From an uncultured Oscillospiraceae bacterium (GTDB lineage: Bacteria; Bacillota; Clostridia; Oscillospirales; Oscillospiraceae): a stretch of DNA of 64,000 nucleotides. The notes beneath the pieces are model-generated. The model was not told the origin of the DNA. It worked only from the letters and a program-made list of their open reading frames with translations, and did not search any database. The stretch lies in the NCBI GenBank assembly GCA_934667815.1, contig CAKUMO010000005.1, positions 26,104 through 90,103 of the forward strand. Reading direction: 5' to 3'. Numbering within the stretch: position 1 is the first letter of the stretch; each line of letters starts with the position of its first letter. A program made the translations under genes and the position numbers. Positions 49,869-58,342 of the stretch are shown here, piece by piece.

Positions 49869-51065
49869 ATGAAGCTCTCCCAGAAGATCACCGCCTGCGA
49901 GCTGTCGCCCATCCGCAAGTTCTATCCCTATGCGGTTCAGGCACAGGAGCGCGGCATCAAAATTCACCATCTGAACATCGGCCAGCCCGACATTCAAACG
50001 CCCGAGGCGTATTTTGAGGCGCTGGCAAACTACCGCGAAAATGTGCTGGCCTATGCGCCCTCGCCCGGCATTCCGGCGCTTCTGGAGGCTGTGCAGGCAT
50101 ACTATGCACGCATCGGCGTGGACTTTTCCATTGACGACATTCTCATCACCACCGGCGGCAGCGAAGCGCTGCTGATTGCGATGCTGTGCATCCTTGACGA
50201 AGGCAGTGAAATTCTCGTGCCGGAGCCGTTCTACCCGAACTATCACACCTTCATCCGCATGGCCGGCGGCAAGATTCGCCCCATCCGCACCATGCCCGAG
50301 GACGGCTACCGCTATGCCACGCGCGAACAAATCGAGCCGCAGATCAACGAGCACACCCGCGCCATCCTCATCACGAACCCCGGCAACCCCACCGGCACCG
50401 TCCTGACGCAGCAGGAGCTGCGCCTTGTGGCCGACATTGCAAAGGAGCATGAGCTGTATCTCATCTGCGACGAGGTCTACCGCGAATTTGTCTACGACGG
50501 CGAGAAGCTGACCTCCGTCGCCTCCTTCCGCGACATCGACGAGAATCTCATTCTGATCGACTCCGTATCCAAGCGCTTCAGCGCCTGCGGCGCACGCATC
50601 GGCGCACTTCTCTCGCGCAACCGTGCGCTCATGGAGAACGCCATGAAGTACGCGCAGGCACGTCTGAGCGTGGCGACGCTCGATCAGGTGGGCGCGGCCG
50701 CGCTCTACGGCGTGGATCCGTCGTATTTTGAAGCCACGCGTGAGGAATACCAGCACCGCCGCGACGTGTGCTACCGCAAGCTGCTGGAAATCCCCGGCGT
50801 TGTGACGACGGAGCCGAAGGGCGCGTTTTACACCATGGCGAAGCTGCCCGTGGATAACGCAGAGGAATTCCAGATGTATCTTCTGAAGGAATTTTCCGAT
50901 CGCAGTGAGACGGTCATGTTCGCGCCGGGCAGCGGCTTCTATGCCACCGAGGGCGCGGGCCTCAGCGAGATCCGCATTGCCTACGTCCGCTGTGCCGAGG
51001 AGCTGGAGCGTGCACTCGACCTTCTGCGCATCGCCATCGAACGCTATAATTCCCGCCCAAAATAA
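49869..51065 (+). CDS. Class I/II PLP-dependent aminotransferase
   Basis: 398 residues, fold type I. It has LNIGQPDIQTP, TTGGSEALLIAML (phosphate-binding start), NPGNPTGTVL, CDEVYREFVYDG, and the PLP lysine in DSVSKRFSACGARIG. RIAYVRCAEEL carries the carboxylate-binding arginine. It resembles aspartate/aromatic aminotransferases. AGAGGTAATAGCC precedes the ATG. With only 18 bp after metK and no terminator between, it should share SAM-I control, which points to a methionine-related substrate such as ketomethylthiobutyrate; that is inference. Confidence 0.88.
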   Translation: MKLSQKITACELSPIRKFYPYAVQAQERGIKIHHLNIGQPDIQTPEAYFEALANYRENVLAYAPSPGIPALLEAVQAYYARIGVDFSIDDILITTGGSEALLIAMLCILDEGSEILVPEPFYPNYHTFIRMAGGKIRPIRTMPEDGYRYATREQIEPQINEHTRAILITNPGNPTGTVLTQQELRLVADIAKEHELYLICDEVYREFVYDGEKLTSVASFRDIDENLILIDSVSKRFSACGARIGALLSRNRALMENAMKYAQARLSVATLDQVGAAALYGVDPSYFEATREEYQHRRDVCYRKLLEIPGVVTTEPKGAFYTMAKLPVDNAEEFQMYLLKEFSDRSETVMFAPGSGFYATEGAGLSEIRIAYVRCAEELERALDLLRIAIERYNSRPK

Positions 51066-51148
51066 GCTGTTTTCAGCTTCCCGCTTTCGCTGCATCTTCA
51101 TAAGAACGTCACGTTGCGCGCCTTTGGGTGCGCATGGCCCATAAAGCA

Positions 51149-51183
51149 GATTTCCCGCGCAGACGTTGTCTGCGCGGGAAATC
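51149..51183. terminator. Terminator between the aminotransferase and udk genes
   Basis: A 16-bp perfect stem with a GTT loop, followed on the plus strand by CTGTTTTC. It can serve both convergent genes. Confidence 0.8.
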
Positions 51184-51236
51184 TCTGTTTTCATTTTTGG
51201 ACATTGCCTTCCTGCACCGGTTTGTGAAGATGTGTA

Positions 51237-51869
51237 TTACACTTCGTCCTCGCAGTGGTCGATATGCCGCTGGATGCGGTCGATAATCATTTCCAGCGCA
51301 ACGAGATTCTTGCCGCCCTCGAGCACGACGAGGTCGGCATTTTTCTTGCTCGGCTCGACGAATTGCTCGTGCATGGGCTTGACCGTCGCAAGATACTGCG
51401 ACAGGACCGACTCCAGACTGCGTCCGCGCTTAGCCACATCGCGCTTAATGCGGCGGATGAGACGCACATCGGCATCGGTATCCACGAAAATCTTGATGTC
51501 CATCTGCTCGCACAGCGCCTTGTTCTCGAAAATCAGGATGCCCTCGACCAGAATGACCTTTCTCGGCACGAGGAGGGTCGTCTCGGTGCTGCGCGAATAG
51601 GTCGCATAGTCGTAGATCGGGCAGTGGATGGGCTTGCCGGCCTTGAGCTGCCTGAGGTGCTCATTCATCATCCCAGTATCGAAGGCATCGGGGTGATCGT
51701 AATTGACCTTGCGCCGCTCGTCAATGGTCAGCTCGTCATAGGGACGGTAGTAGTTGTCATGGCTCAGGACGGTCACGTCGTCCTGAAACCGGGCGATCAG
51801 ATTCTTCATCAGGGTCGTTTTTCCGCTGCCGCTGCCGCCTGCAATGCCGATCACGATGATATTTGACAT
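51237..51869 (-). CDS. udk: Uridine kinase
   Basis: 210 residues. P-loop GIAGGSGSGKTTLMKN, the substrate region SHDNYYRPYDELT and NYDHPDAFDTG, and VILVEGILIFENKALCEQMD follow the Udk/PRK family. DVRLIRRIKRDVAKRGRS is the lid. It phosphorylates uridine and cytidine. It opens the nucleoside salvage block and lies downstream of the nucleoside permease genes in the same direction (79 bp gap). Confidence 0.94.
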   Translation of the reverse strand: MSNIIVIGIAGGSGSGKTTLMKNLIARFQDDVTVLSHDNYYRPYDELTIDERRKVNYDHPDAFDTGMMNEHLRQLKAGKPIHCPIYDYATYSRSTETTLLVPRKVILVEGILIFENKALCEQMDIKIFVDTDADVRLIRRIKRDVAKRGRSLESVLSQYLATVKPMHEQFVEPSKKNADLVVLEGGKNLVALEMIIDRIQRHIDHCEDEV

Positions 51870-51948
51870 ATTATTTCTCCTCTGTGTCTATACCGGAACG
51901 ACCCTGCCTTGTCCAAAACAAGGCAGGGCGTTGGATTGCAAACGGTGT

Positions 51949-52983
51949 TTAGCGCTGGCCCTTGTCGTAGGGGATGCCCTCAGCCTTGGGCGCGCGGGAG
52001 CTCTTGGAGGTCAAGGCCAGCACGATCAGGGTGATGACGTAGGGCAGCAGGCGGTAAATATACGAGCTGACGCCGATCTCCGTGAGCCAGTAGCGGCCGT
52101 CGGCATTGATGTCGAGAGTCTGGTACGAGGCGGAGATGCACTTGAACAGGCCGAACAGCACGGATGCACCGGCGATGTTCAACGGCTTCCAGTTGCCGAA
52201 GATCATTACGGCCAGCGCGAGGAAGCCGAAGCCTGCAACGTCGCCATTGGCGGTGCAGCCCTGCGTGGTCAGTGCATAGACAAAGCCGCCCATGCCGGCC
52301 AGCGCGCCGGAGATCGTCACGCCCGCATAGCGCATCTTATAGACGTTGATGCCCAGCGAGTCGGCTGCCTGCGGGTTTTCGCCGCAGGAGCGCAGGCGCA
52401 ATCCAAAGCGCGTCTTATACAGGATGATGGACATGATGACAAAGAGAATGATGCAGACATACGTCGCCAGATACACACGGTTCAGGAAGGTCTCGCCCAA
52501 AAAGCCGATATCGGCGTTCTTTTCCCAGCCGAAAGTGCTCTTCTTGAGCATGAACCACTGACCGGCGGAGGTACCGTCGCGCATATTCAGGGTGTTCTGA
52601 TTGGCGATGATGCGAATGAGGAACAGAACGATGGCCGGCGCAAGCAGATTCAGCGCCGTGCCGCCGATGGTCTGGTCGGCACGCAGGTTGATAGAGGCGT
52701 AGGACAGCAGCAGTGAGAAGATCGCGCCTGCGGCCGCCGCAATGAGCATCACGAGCAGCTCCAGACCCTGAAGCGTCATCCATTGCTGATTGGCAGCAGC
52801 CTCGACAAAGACCGGAGCGGTCTGCAAAATGCGCACCGCCATGACGCCGACAAACGCGCCGATGATCATGATACCTTCCAGAGCCAGGTTGATGATGCCG
52901 CTGCGCTCAGCGAACACGCCGGCCAGTGCGACGATCATCAGCGGAATGGAATAGAGCAGAGTTTGTTGAATCAGGAATGTCAT
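51949..52983 (-). CDS. Nucleoside ABC transporter permease (NupQ/YufQ-like)
   Basis: 344 residues, RbsC/BPD_transp_2-type permease with eight to ten helices. Features are FAERSGIINLALEGIMIIGAF near the N-terminus and LRSCGENPQAADSLGINVYKMRY in the middle loop. VDALTTQG-like transport loops end in the basic tail KSSRAPKAEG. It is the last of the ABC genes and overlaps the preceding permease by 4 nt (ATGA). Confidence 0.92.
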   Translation of the reverse strand: MTFLIQQTLLYSIPLMIVALAGVFAERSGIINLALEGIMIIGAFVGVMAVRILQTAPVFVEAAANQQWMTLQGLELLVMLIAAAAGAIFSLLLSYASINLRADQTIGGTALNLLAPAIVLFLIRIIANQNTLNMRDGTSAGQWFMLKKSTFGWEKNADIGFLGETFLNRVYLATYVCIILFVIMSIILYKTRFGLRLRSCGENPQAADSLGINVYKMRYAGVTISGALAGMGGFVYALTTQGCTANGDVAGFGFLALAVMIFGNWKPLNIAGASVLFGLFKCISASYQTLDINADGRYWLTEIGVSSYIYRLLPYVITLIVLALTSKSSRAPKAEGIPYDKGQR

Positions 52984-54257
52984 GCTTCCGCACCACCTTT
53001 CTCAGTGCTTTCGGCGGGCTTCTTCGCGGGCTTTTCCTTGCGCTTTCTGCCGCCGAGCAGCATGCGGATGACCAGAGCAAAGGCGCTCAGATAGACAATG
53101 GCGGCAATGATAACGTCCGTGATGTACTCATTATAGGCCGTGAGCTGCGTGAGCTGCGTACCAACGATGTCCAGCATTGCCATGAAAATGCCGCTGAAGA
53201 TCACCGCGATCGGGTTGTTGACCGCCAGCAGCGCCACCGGAATACCATTGAAGCCGATGGCCGGCAGGGACTGATAGGTGGACCAGAAGAACTCTGTGTT
53301 GCCGGAGAGATAATAGAGTGCAGCGCCCGCAGCGGCGAGACCGCCGGCAATCGCCATGGAATAGACGATATTCAGACGGTCGTGAATGCCCGCATAGCGC
53401 GCGGCGTGGCGGTTGGCGCCGCAGGCCTTGAGCTGATAGCCGAAGGTCGTCTTGTTGATAACAATGAAAACGACAATCGCCAGAACAATGGCAATCAGGA
53501 TGCCCGCGTTGACCTGAGAATTGGGGAAGAGTTTGTCCAGACCGAGCTTCGGCGTGGCGATGCCGTTGACGGTGGTCTTGTAGATGTAGCCGGACTTGGT
53601 GCTCTCCACAAAGTTTTTGAAGCTGCCGGTCAGCACCTTGACCGCACCGTCGCTGCCGGTGACCTCGCCGGTCATCATGGAGAAGGAGCTTACGTCGAAC
53701 ACCCACGTCACGAGATTCGCCGCGATCCAGTTGGTCATGATGCAGGCCAGAACCTCGTTGATGTTCAGGCAGGCTTTCAGCAGGCCGGGAATCGCGCCCC
53801 AGAGCGCACCGGCGACCACTGCGCCGAGGAAGGCAAGAAGCCACACCACTGCGACCGGGCAGGAGGTCGTGGGGATGCTCAGGGCGATCAGCAGGCTGGC
53901 GGCCGTGCCCATGAGGTACTGGCCGGGCGCACCGATGTTGAACAGGCCGGTTTTCTGCGAGACTGCCACGGACAGGCCGGTCATAATAAGCGGCGTTGCG
54001 CGGAAGAGCATATTGCCGAAGCTGGTTGTGTTAAAGCCCCACGACAATGTGCCCTCGGCGGTTCGGCCGGTGCTGAACAGGCCGGCGAAGATCAGGCGGA
54101 TGCCCTCCCAAACACCGCGGTTGGAAATGGTCGAGCTGGAGAAGCCGACAACCGCCACCAGCAGGCTGCCGAACAGCAGGCCCACAAAGATGGAGATCAG
54201 AGAGGCCAGCAGCTTTTTCGTGCCATCCTTTTTCAGAAGCGGAGTACGTTGCGTCAT
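52980..54257 (-). CDS. Nucleoside ABC transporter permease (NupP/YufP-like)
   Basis: 425 residues, RbsC-like with an N-terminal helix and an external insertion of about 60 residues. Family features include VSQKTGLFNIGAPGQYLMGTAAS, NINEVLACIMTNWIAANLV and KACGANRHAARYAGIHDRL. The start overlaps the ATPase stop (ATGA). It ends with a lysine- and proline-rich cytoplasmic tail. Confidence 0.92.
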   Translation of the reverse strand: MTQRTPLLKKDGTKKLLASLISIFVGLLFGSLLVAVVGFSSSTISNRGVWEGIRLIFAGLFSTGRTAEGTLSWGFNTTSFGNMLFRATPLIMTGLSVAVSQKTGLFNIGAPGQYLMGTAASLLIALSIPTTSCPVAVVWLLAFLGAVVAGALWGAIPGLLKACLNINEVLACIMTNWIAANLVTWVFDVSSFSMMTGEVTGSDGAVKVLTGSFKNFVESTKSGYIYKTTVNGIATPKLGLDKLFPNSQVNAGILIAIVLAIVVFIVINKTTFGYQLKACGANRHAARYAGIHDRLNIVYSMAIAGGLAAAGAALYYLSGNTEFFWSTYQSLPAIGFNGIPVALLAVNNPIAVIFSGIFMAMLDIVGTQLTQLTAYNEYITDVIIAAIVYLSAFALVIRMLLGGRKRKEKPAKKPAESTEKGGAEA

Positions 54258-55807
54258 GCCGGATTTCCTCCTTTGCTGAGATCCATGCGCTTTGCGCCGG
54301 CCATATACAGGCCAAGCTCCTGCACGGTCGTCTGTTTCGGGTCAAGCTCACCGACGATCTCGCCCTCGTACATGACGAGGATACGGTCGGACAGACCCAT
54401 GACCTCGTCCAGCTCGAGAGAGACCAGCAGCACAGCCTTGCCCGCGTCGCGCTGGGTGACGAGCTGACTGTGGATGTACTCGATGGCGCCGACGTCCAGA
54501 CCACGCGTGGGCTGCACGGCGACGACCAGCGGCTCCCCGCGGTCCAGCTCGCGGGCGATGATGGCCTTCTGCTGGTTGCCGCCGGACATGGAGCGCGCAA
54601 CGGTGACGGGGCCCTGACCGGAGCGGACGTCATACTGATCGATGAGGCGATTTGCGTAATCGCGGACGGCGGCGTTGTTGATAAAGCCCGCCGTCTCAAA
54701 GGTTTTCTCGCGGAAGCGCTGGAGGACAAGGTTCTGCTCGAGCGTAAAGTCGAGAATCAGGCCGTGCTTGTGGCGATCCTCGGGAATGTGGCTGAGATGC
54801 GCAAGGCGTTTGTGGATGGACGCGTTGGAAATGTCCTTTCCGCAGAGCGTGACCTTGCCCGCCGAGGATTTTTCCAATCCGGTCAGGCCATAGACCAACT
54901 CGGTCTGGCCGTTGCCGTCGATACCGGCGATGCACAGGATCTCACCCGCGCGCGCCTGGAAAGAAACGTTGTGGACGGCGTCCTTGTGATGCAGCTTTGA
55001 GGGCACGCACAGACCCTCGACATCGAGGACGACGTCGGTCGGCTCGGCAGGCTTCTTTTCCACCACGAGCTGCACGGGGCGGCCGACCATCATGGTCGAA
55101 AGCTCCTGCTTATTCGTATCGCAGACGTTCACGGTGCCGATGTACTTGCCCTTGCGCAGGACGGAGACGCGATCGGCGACTGCCATGATCTCGTTGAGCT
55201 TGTGCGTGATGAACAGGATGGACTTTCCGCTCTTGGCAAAGCCGCGCATGATCTCCATCAGCTCATCGATCTCCTGCGGTGTCAGGACGGCCGTCGGCTC
55301 GTCAAAAATCAGGATCTCGTTGTCACGGTAGAGCATCTTGAGGATCTCGACGCGCTGCTGCATACCGACGGTAATATCCTCGACCTTTGCATCGAGATCG
55401 ACGTGCAGACCGTAGCGCTCGATCAGATCTTCCACCTTTTTGCGGGCGGCCTTCTTCTGAAGGAAGCCCATTTTCGTCGTTTCTGCACCCAGAATGATAT
55501 TATCAAGGACGGTAAAGACCTCGATCAACTTAAAATGCTGGTGAACCATGCCGATATGCAGCGCGGTTGCATCGTTTGGGTTGCGGATTTGAACGACCTC
55601 GCCGTTCTTTTTGATCACACCCTGCTCCGGCTGATACAGGCCGAACAGAACGGACATCAGTGTGGACTTACCGGCACCGTTTTCGCCGAGCAGCGCATGA
55701 ATCTCGCCGTGGCGGAGCTGGAGCGTAATGTCATCGTTTGCCTTGATCCCGGGAAATTCCTTGGTGATATGGAGCATTTCAATGACATAATCTTGTGTGT
55801 TGTCCAT
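54254..55807 (-). CDS. Nucleoside ABC transporter ATP-binding protein (NupO/YufO-like)
   Basis: 517 residues with two nucleotide-binding domains. The first has LLGENGAGKSTLMSVLFGL, Q-loop MVHQHF, and EILIFDEPTAVLTPQE. The second has the degenerate P-loop GIDGNGQTELVYGLTG and RSMSGGNQQKAIIARELDRG as its signature, as is normal for RbsA-type proteins. The ATG at 55807 was chosen from the MDNTQDYVIEM start. The BMP lipoprotein gene upstream is separated by 750 bp of repeats and hairpins. Confidence 0.94.
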   Translation of the reverse strand: MDNTQDYVIEMLHITKEFPGIKANDDITLQLRHGEIHALLGENGAGKSTLMSVLFGLYQPEQGVIKKNGEVVQIRNPNDATALHIGMVHQHFKLIEVFTVLDNIILGAETTKMGFLQKKAARKKVEDLIERYGLHVDLDAKVEDITVGMQQRVEILKMLYRDNEILIFDEPTAVLTPQEIDELMEIMRGFAKSGKSILFITHKLNEIMAVADRVSVLRKGKYIGTVNVCDTNKQELSTMMVGRPVQLVVEKKPAEPTDVVLDVEGLCVPSKLHHKDAVHNVSFQARAGEILCIAGIDGNGQTELVYGLTGLEKSSAGKVTLCGKDISNASIHKRLAHLSHIPEDRHKHGLILDFTLEQNLVLQRFREKTFETAGFINNAAVRDYANRLIDQYDVRSGQGPVTVARSMSGGNQQKAIIARELDRGEPLVVAVQPTRGLDVGAIEYIHSQLVTQRDAGKAVLLVSLELDEVMGLSDRILVMYEGEIVGELDPKQTTVQELGLYMAGAKRMDLSKGGNPA

Positions 55808-56035
55808 GACGCACCTACCTTCCTGCCGACCTGCGGAAACAAGCCGACGAATATACAATCTTATTATAAGGCTTCCGTCAGAAAATGCAAGAGAATTATT
55901 TTACAACGGAGGAAAACCAGCACTTTTCACAAAAAATGGTCAAAAGTTCCCCCCCAGGATACATACTCCCTTCCCAGCGGTATACAAAAAAGGAGGCGGG
56001 CAGAAAAGATGCGCTTTCTAAAGATGGAAAGGCAG

Positions 56036-56097
56036 CGTGTCGAAAAACCTACCCAGCCGAAAGGTTCGGCCGGATAGGTTTTTTGACACTCTAAAAC
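56036..56097 (+). repeat. Fragment of repeat B (right end)
   Basis: Contains CCGAAAGGTTCGGCCGGATAG and ends TTTTTTGACACTCTAAAA. The same segment ends repeat B copy 4 at 56442-56487. An inverted partner (GTGTCGAAAAACCTA) opens it. Confidence 0.65.
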
Positions 56098-56127
56098 TGT
56101 GGCACACTCCTTACGAAGTGTGCCACA
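56098..56127. terminator. Terminator hairpin H-B4 (left copy)
   Basis: Stem TGTGGCACACT/AGTGTGCCACA. Near-identical hairpins stand at 56491-56519 and, with two compensatory changes, at 61350-61382. Confidence 0.7.
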
Positions 56128-56130
56128 GCT

Positions 56131-56487
56131 CAGCTTGTCAAAAAAGTCCAAAGGGACTTTTTTGACAAGCTGAGCTGCAAAATTGCAAAATCTGAAAAGG
56201 GAACCCATCTACGCGCTAAGTGCCGCCGCTTTCGCGGCGGTTGCGCTCCGAAACGCCTCGCTGCGGCTCGGTGTGACGGTTCCCTTTCATACTAGAATTT
56301 CATGAAAAGCCAACGGCTTTTCATAGCGCCGCAGGCGCGTCAAATTCTGCACAAGACGTGGAGCACGCCATCGGCGTGCTCCACAGTGCGCTATGCGCAC
56401 GGGCTTCTTGATGCAATCAAGAATCGTAATATTACACTATTCTTCCCTCCGAAACCTTCGGCCGGATAGGTTCTTTGACACGCTAAA
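56131..56487 (+). repeat. Dispersed repeat B, copy 4 (with internal insertions)
   Basis: It begins CAGCTTGTCAAAAAAGTCC with its hairpin partner and ends with the family right end. The TTTTGCAATTTT return arm and the GCTGCGGCGGG block are missing. The loop of the GGGAACC/GGTTCCC hairpin holds about 70 extra bases (56207-56274). A further stretch of about 145 bases with three small hairpins (56290-56438) precedes CTTCCCTCCGAA. It lies between the BMP and ATPase genes. Confidence 0.75.
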
Positions 56488-56490
56488 ACC

Positions 56491-56519
56491 GTGGCACACT
56501 TCCTTACGAAGTGTGCCAC
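56491..56519 (-). terminator. Terminator hairpin H-B4 (right copy), after the BMP gene
   Basis: Stem GTGGCACACTT/AAGTGTGCCAC, followed on the minus strand by GGTTTT, 40 bp past the BMP stop. It would lower ATPase and permease transcription relative to the binding protein. Confidence 0.75.
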
Positions 56520-56558
56520 AGCTTTCTTAATTAAGTAGCGTTATTAAGTAGCGTTGAA

Positions 56559-57779
56559 TTACTCGACGATGGTCAGATTGACCTCCGGAGTGTTGGTGCC
56601 GAGGTTCTTGAAGTCGTTGTCGATTGCAACCTTGCCGGAGACGATGTCAGCCAGCAGAGCTTCGTACTCCTCAACAGACCAGTTCTTGAGGGACCAGGTA
56701 GCGGTGGGCAGGCCGACAGAACCCTGCGCAGCGCCCAGAACGGTCTGCTTGCCGCCCCAAGTGTTCCAGTCACCGTTGATGCCGTAAGCAGCCTCAAGAG
56801 CGAGCTGAGCAGCTTCACCAATGCCCTTCAGTGCAGAGGTGATAACCGTGGTGGAAGAGAAGGACTGGTCAACGTCAACACCGATGACAGCGCCGTCATA
56901 AGCGTTGGCAGCATTCGTAACGGAGTCGAAGATGGAGCCGCCGCAGGAGAAGATGACCTCAGTACCGGCCTCGTACCAGCCGGCGCACAGGGTCTGCAGT
57001 TCCGCAGACGGGGAGAAGTTTGCACCGTAGAGCCAGGTGTACTTCATTTCGACCTTGATGCCCTTTTCGGCAGCAGCGGCGTTTGCGCCCTGCACATAGC
57101 CGTAGCCATAACGGCAGCAAGCCTCATTCGTGCCGCCGCCGCCGCCGGTGAAGCCGAGCTTGGTGTAGCCTTCCTTAACGGCTGCATAGCCGGCAAGGTA
57201 GCCGCACTGCTCTTCCTGGAAGGAAACGCCGGCAACGTTGGTCAGAACCTCATTGTTCTCGTTGACCAGGGGCCAACCATCGATGAAGACGAACTTAACA
57301 TCGGGGTAAGCAGTTGCAGCCTTGGTCAGTGCATTACCCTGCATGAAGCCGGCAGCAACAACGACCTTTGCGCCGCCTTCAACCGCGCCCTTCATGGCGT
57401 CGAAGCGGTCGTCATCGGTAGCGTCAGAGCCGTTAGCGGGCTGATAGTACTTGTAAGACTTGCCCTGAGCAGCAGCAAACAGCTTCACGCCGTCGAAAGT
57501 GCCCTGGTTGAAGGACTTATCCTTCAGCTGGCCGACGTCGGTGATGAAAGCAACTTCATACTTGCCGTCTGCGGAGTCCATGGTGTCGGGGATGTCGTCA
57601 GGATTGGTAACGTCTTCCGAAGGAGCGGGTTCTTCGGAGCTGGGTTCTTCGCTCTTAGACTCGTCAGCGCTGGAAGAGGGGGCTTTGCTGTCTTCGCTGG
57701 GCTTGGTATCGCCAGCGCAGCCCGCGAACAGGCAAGCGATCATGGCGAGAGCCAGCAGAAGTGCTAAGATTTTTTTCAT
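56559..57779 (-). CDS. BMP-family nucleoside-binding lipoprotein
   Basis: 406 residues. Lipoprotein signal with cysteine at residue 21 (IACLFAGC), a Ser/Glu/Pro-rich linker to about 70, then the BMP fold: VAFITDVGQLKDKSFNQGTFDGV, VVVAAGFMQGNALTKAA, VSFQEEQCGYLAGYAAVKEG and LGFTGGGGGTNEACCRYGYGYV. It captures nucleosides for the ABC transporter encoded downstream. The ATG at 57779 follows TGGAGGT. The promoter has a palindrome over its -35. Confidence 0.93.
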   Translation of the reverse strand: MKKILALLLALAMIACLFAGCAGDTKPSEDSKAPSSSADESKSEEPSSEEPAPSEDVTNPDDIPDTMDSADGKYEVAFITDVGQLKDKSFNQGTFDGVKLFAAAQGKSYKYYQPANGSDATDDDRFDAMKGAVEGGAKVVVAAGFMQGNALTKAATAYPDVKFVFIDGWPLVNENNEVLTNVAGVSFQEEQCGYLAGYAAVKEGYTKLGFTGGGGGTNEACCRYGYGYVQGANAAAAEKGIKVEMKYTWLYGANFSPSAELQTLCAGWYEAGTEVIFSCGGSIFDSVTNAANAYDGAVIGVDVDQSFSSTTVITSALKGIGEAAQLALEAAYGINGDWNTWGGKQTVLGAAQGSVGLPTATWSLKNWSVEEYEALLADIVSGKVAIDNDFKNLGTNTPEVNLTIVE

Positions 57780-57817
57780 TTTCTTAACCTCCAAATTGTT
57801 TTCGCGGATATACCGCT

Positions 57818-57852
57818 ATCCTATTGTTGCATACTTGATTGTAAAAATCAAG
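57818..57852 (-). promoter_or_regulatory. BMP promoter with palindromic operator
   Basis: TTTACA (57845-57840), 16-bp spacer, TAGGAT (57823-57818) on the minus strand. CTTGATT-N5-AATCAAG (57834-57852) is a perfect 7-bp inverted repeat covering the -35, a likely repressor site. I cannot assign the regulator. Confidence 0.55.
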
Positions 57853-57885
57853 AGGGCGCCAAAAATTTGTGCATTCTGCTGAAAA

Positions 57886-58299
57886 TTATTGATTCATATC
57901 CGCCGGGGAAAAGCTGAAAGGCAGCATTTCTTCCAGTGACGCTTCAAAAAACCGCCCCTCACCGTTCTCCAGATAGATTTTGAAATCCAAATCGCAGAAC
58001 TCGCGCATCACCTGACGGCAGATGCCGCAGGGCGGGCAGAAGCGGTGATCGTCCGTGCCCTCGGGGCCGCCGACGATGGCAATGGCCTCAAATTCTCGTT
58101 CACCGGCAAAAACTGCCGAGAAAAAGGCCGTGCGCTCGGCGCAGTTGGTCGCGCCGAAGGATGCGTTTTCGATGTTGCAGCCGGGATAGACCTTGCCGGA
58201 TTTGGTCAGAAGCGCCGCGCCGACGGCAAAATGGGAATAGGGAACATAGGCACGCTGCCGCGCCTGCTGTGCAATGGCCAGAAGCTCCTGCGGAGTCAT
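57886..58299 (-). CDS. cdd: Cytidine deaminase
   Basis: 137 residues, the small tetrameric type. AYVPYSHFAVGAALL, the zinc histidine/cysteine position and general base in TNCAERTAFFSAV, and FCPPCGICRQVMREF (two zinc cysteines) are all present. It converts cytidine and deoxycytidine to the uridine forms. GGAGG precedes the ATG. It lies between deoB and the BMP transporter operon. Confidence 0.95.
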   Translation of the reverse strand: MTPQELLAIAQQARQRAYVPYSHFAVGAALLTKSGKVYPGCNIENASFGATNCAERTAFFSAVFAGEREFEAIAIVGGPEGTDDHRFCPPCGICRQVMREFCDLDFKIYLENGEGRFFEASLEEMLPFSFSPADMNQ

Positions 58300-58342
58300 G
58301 GAAGTCCCTCCTTCAGTATTTATACATTATTATATAGTATAT

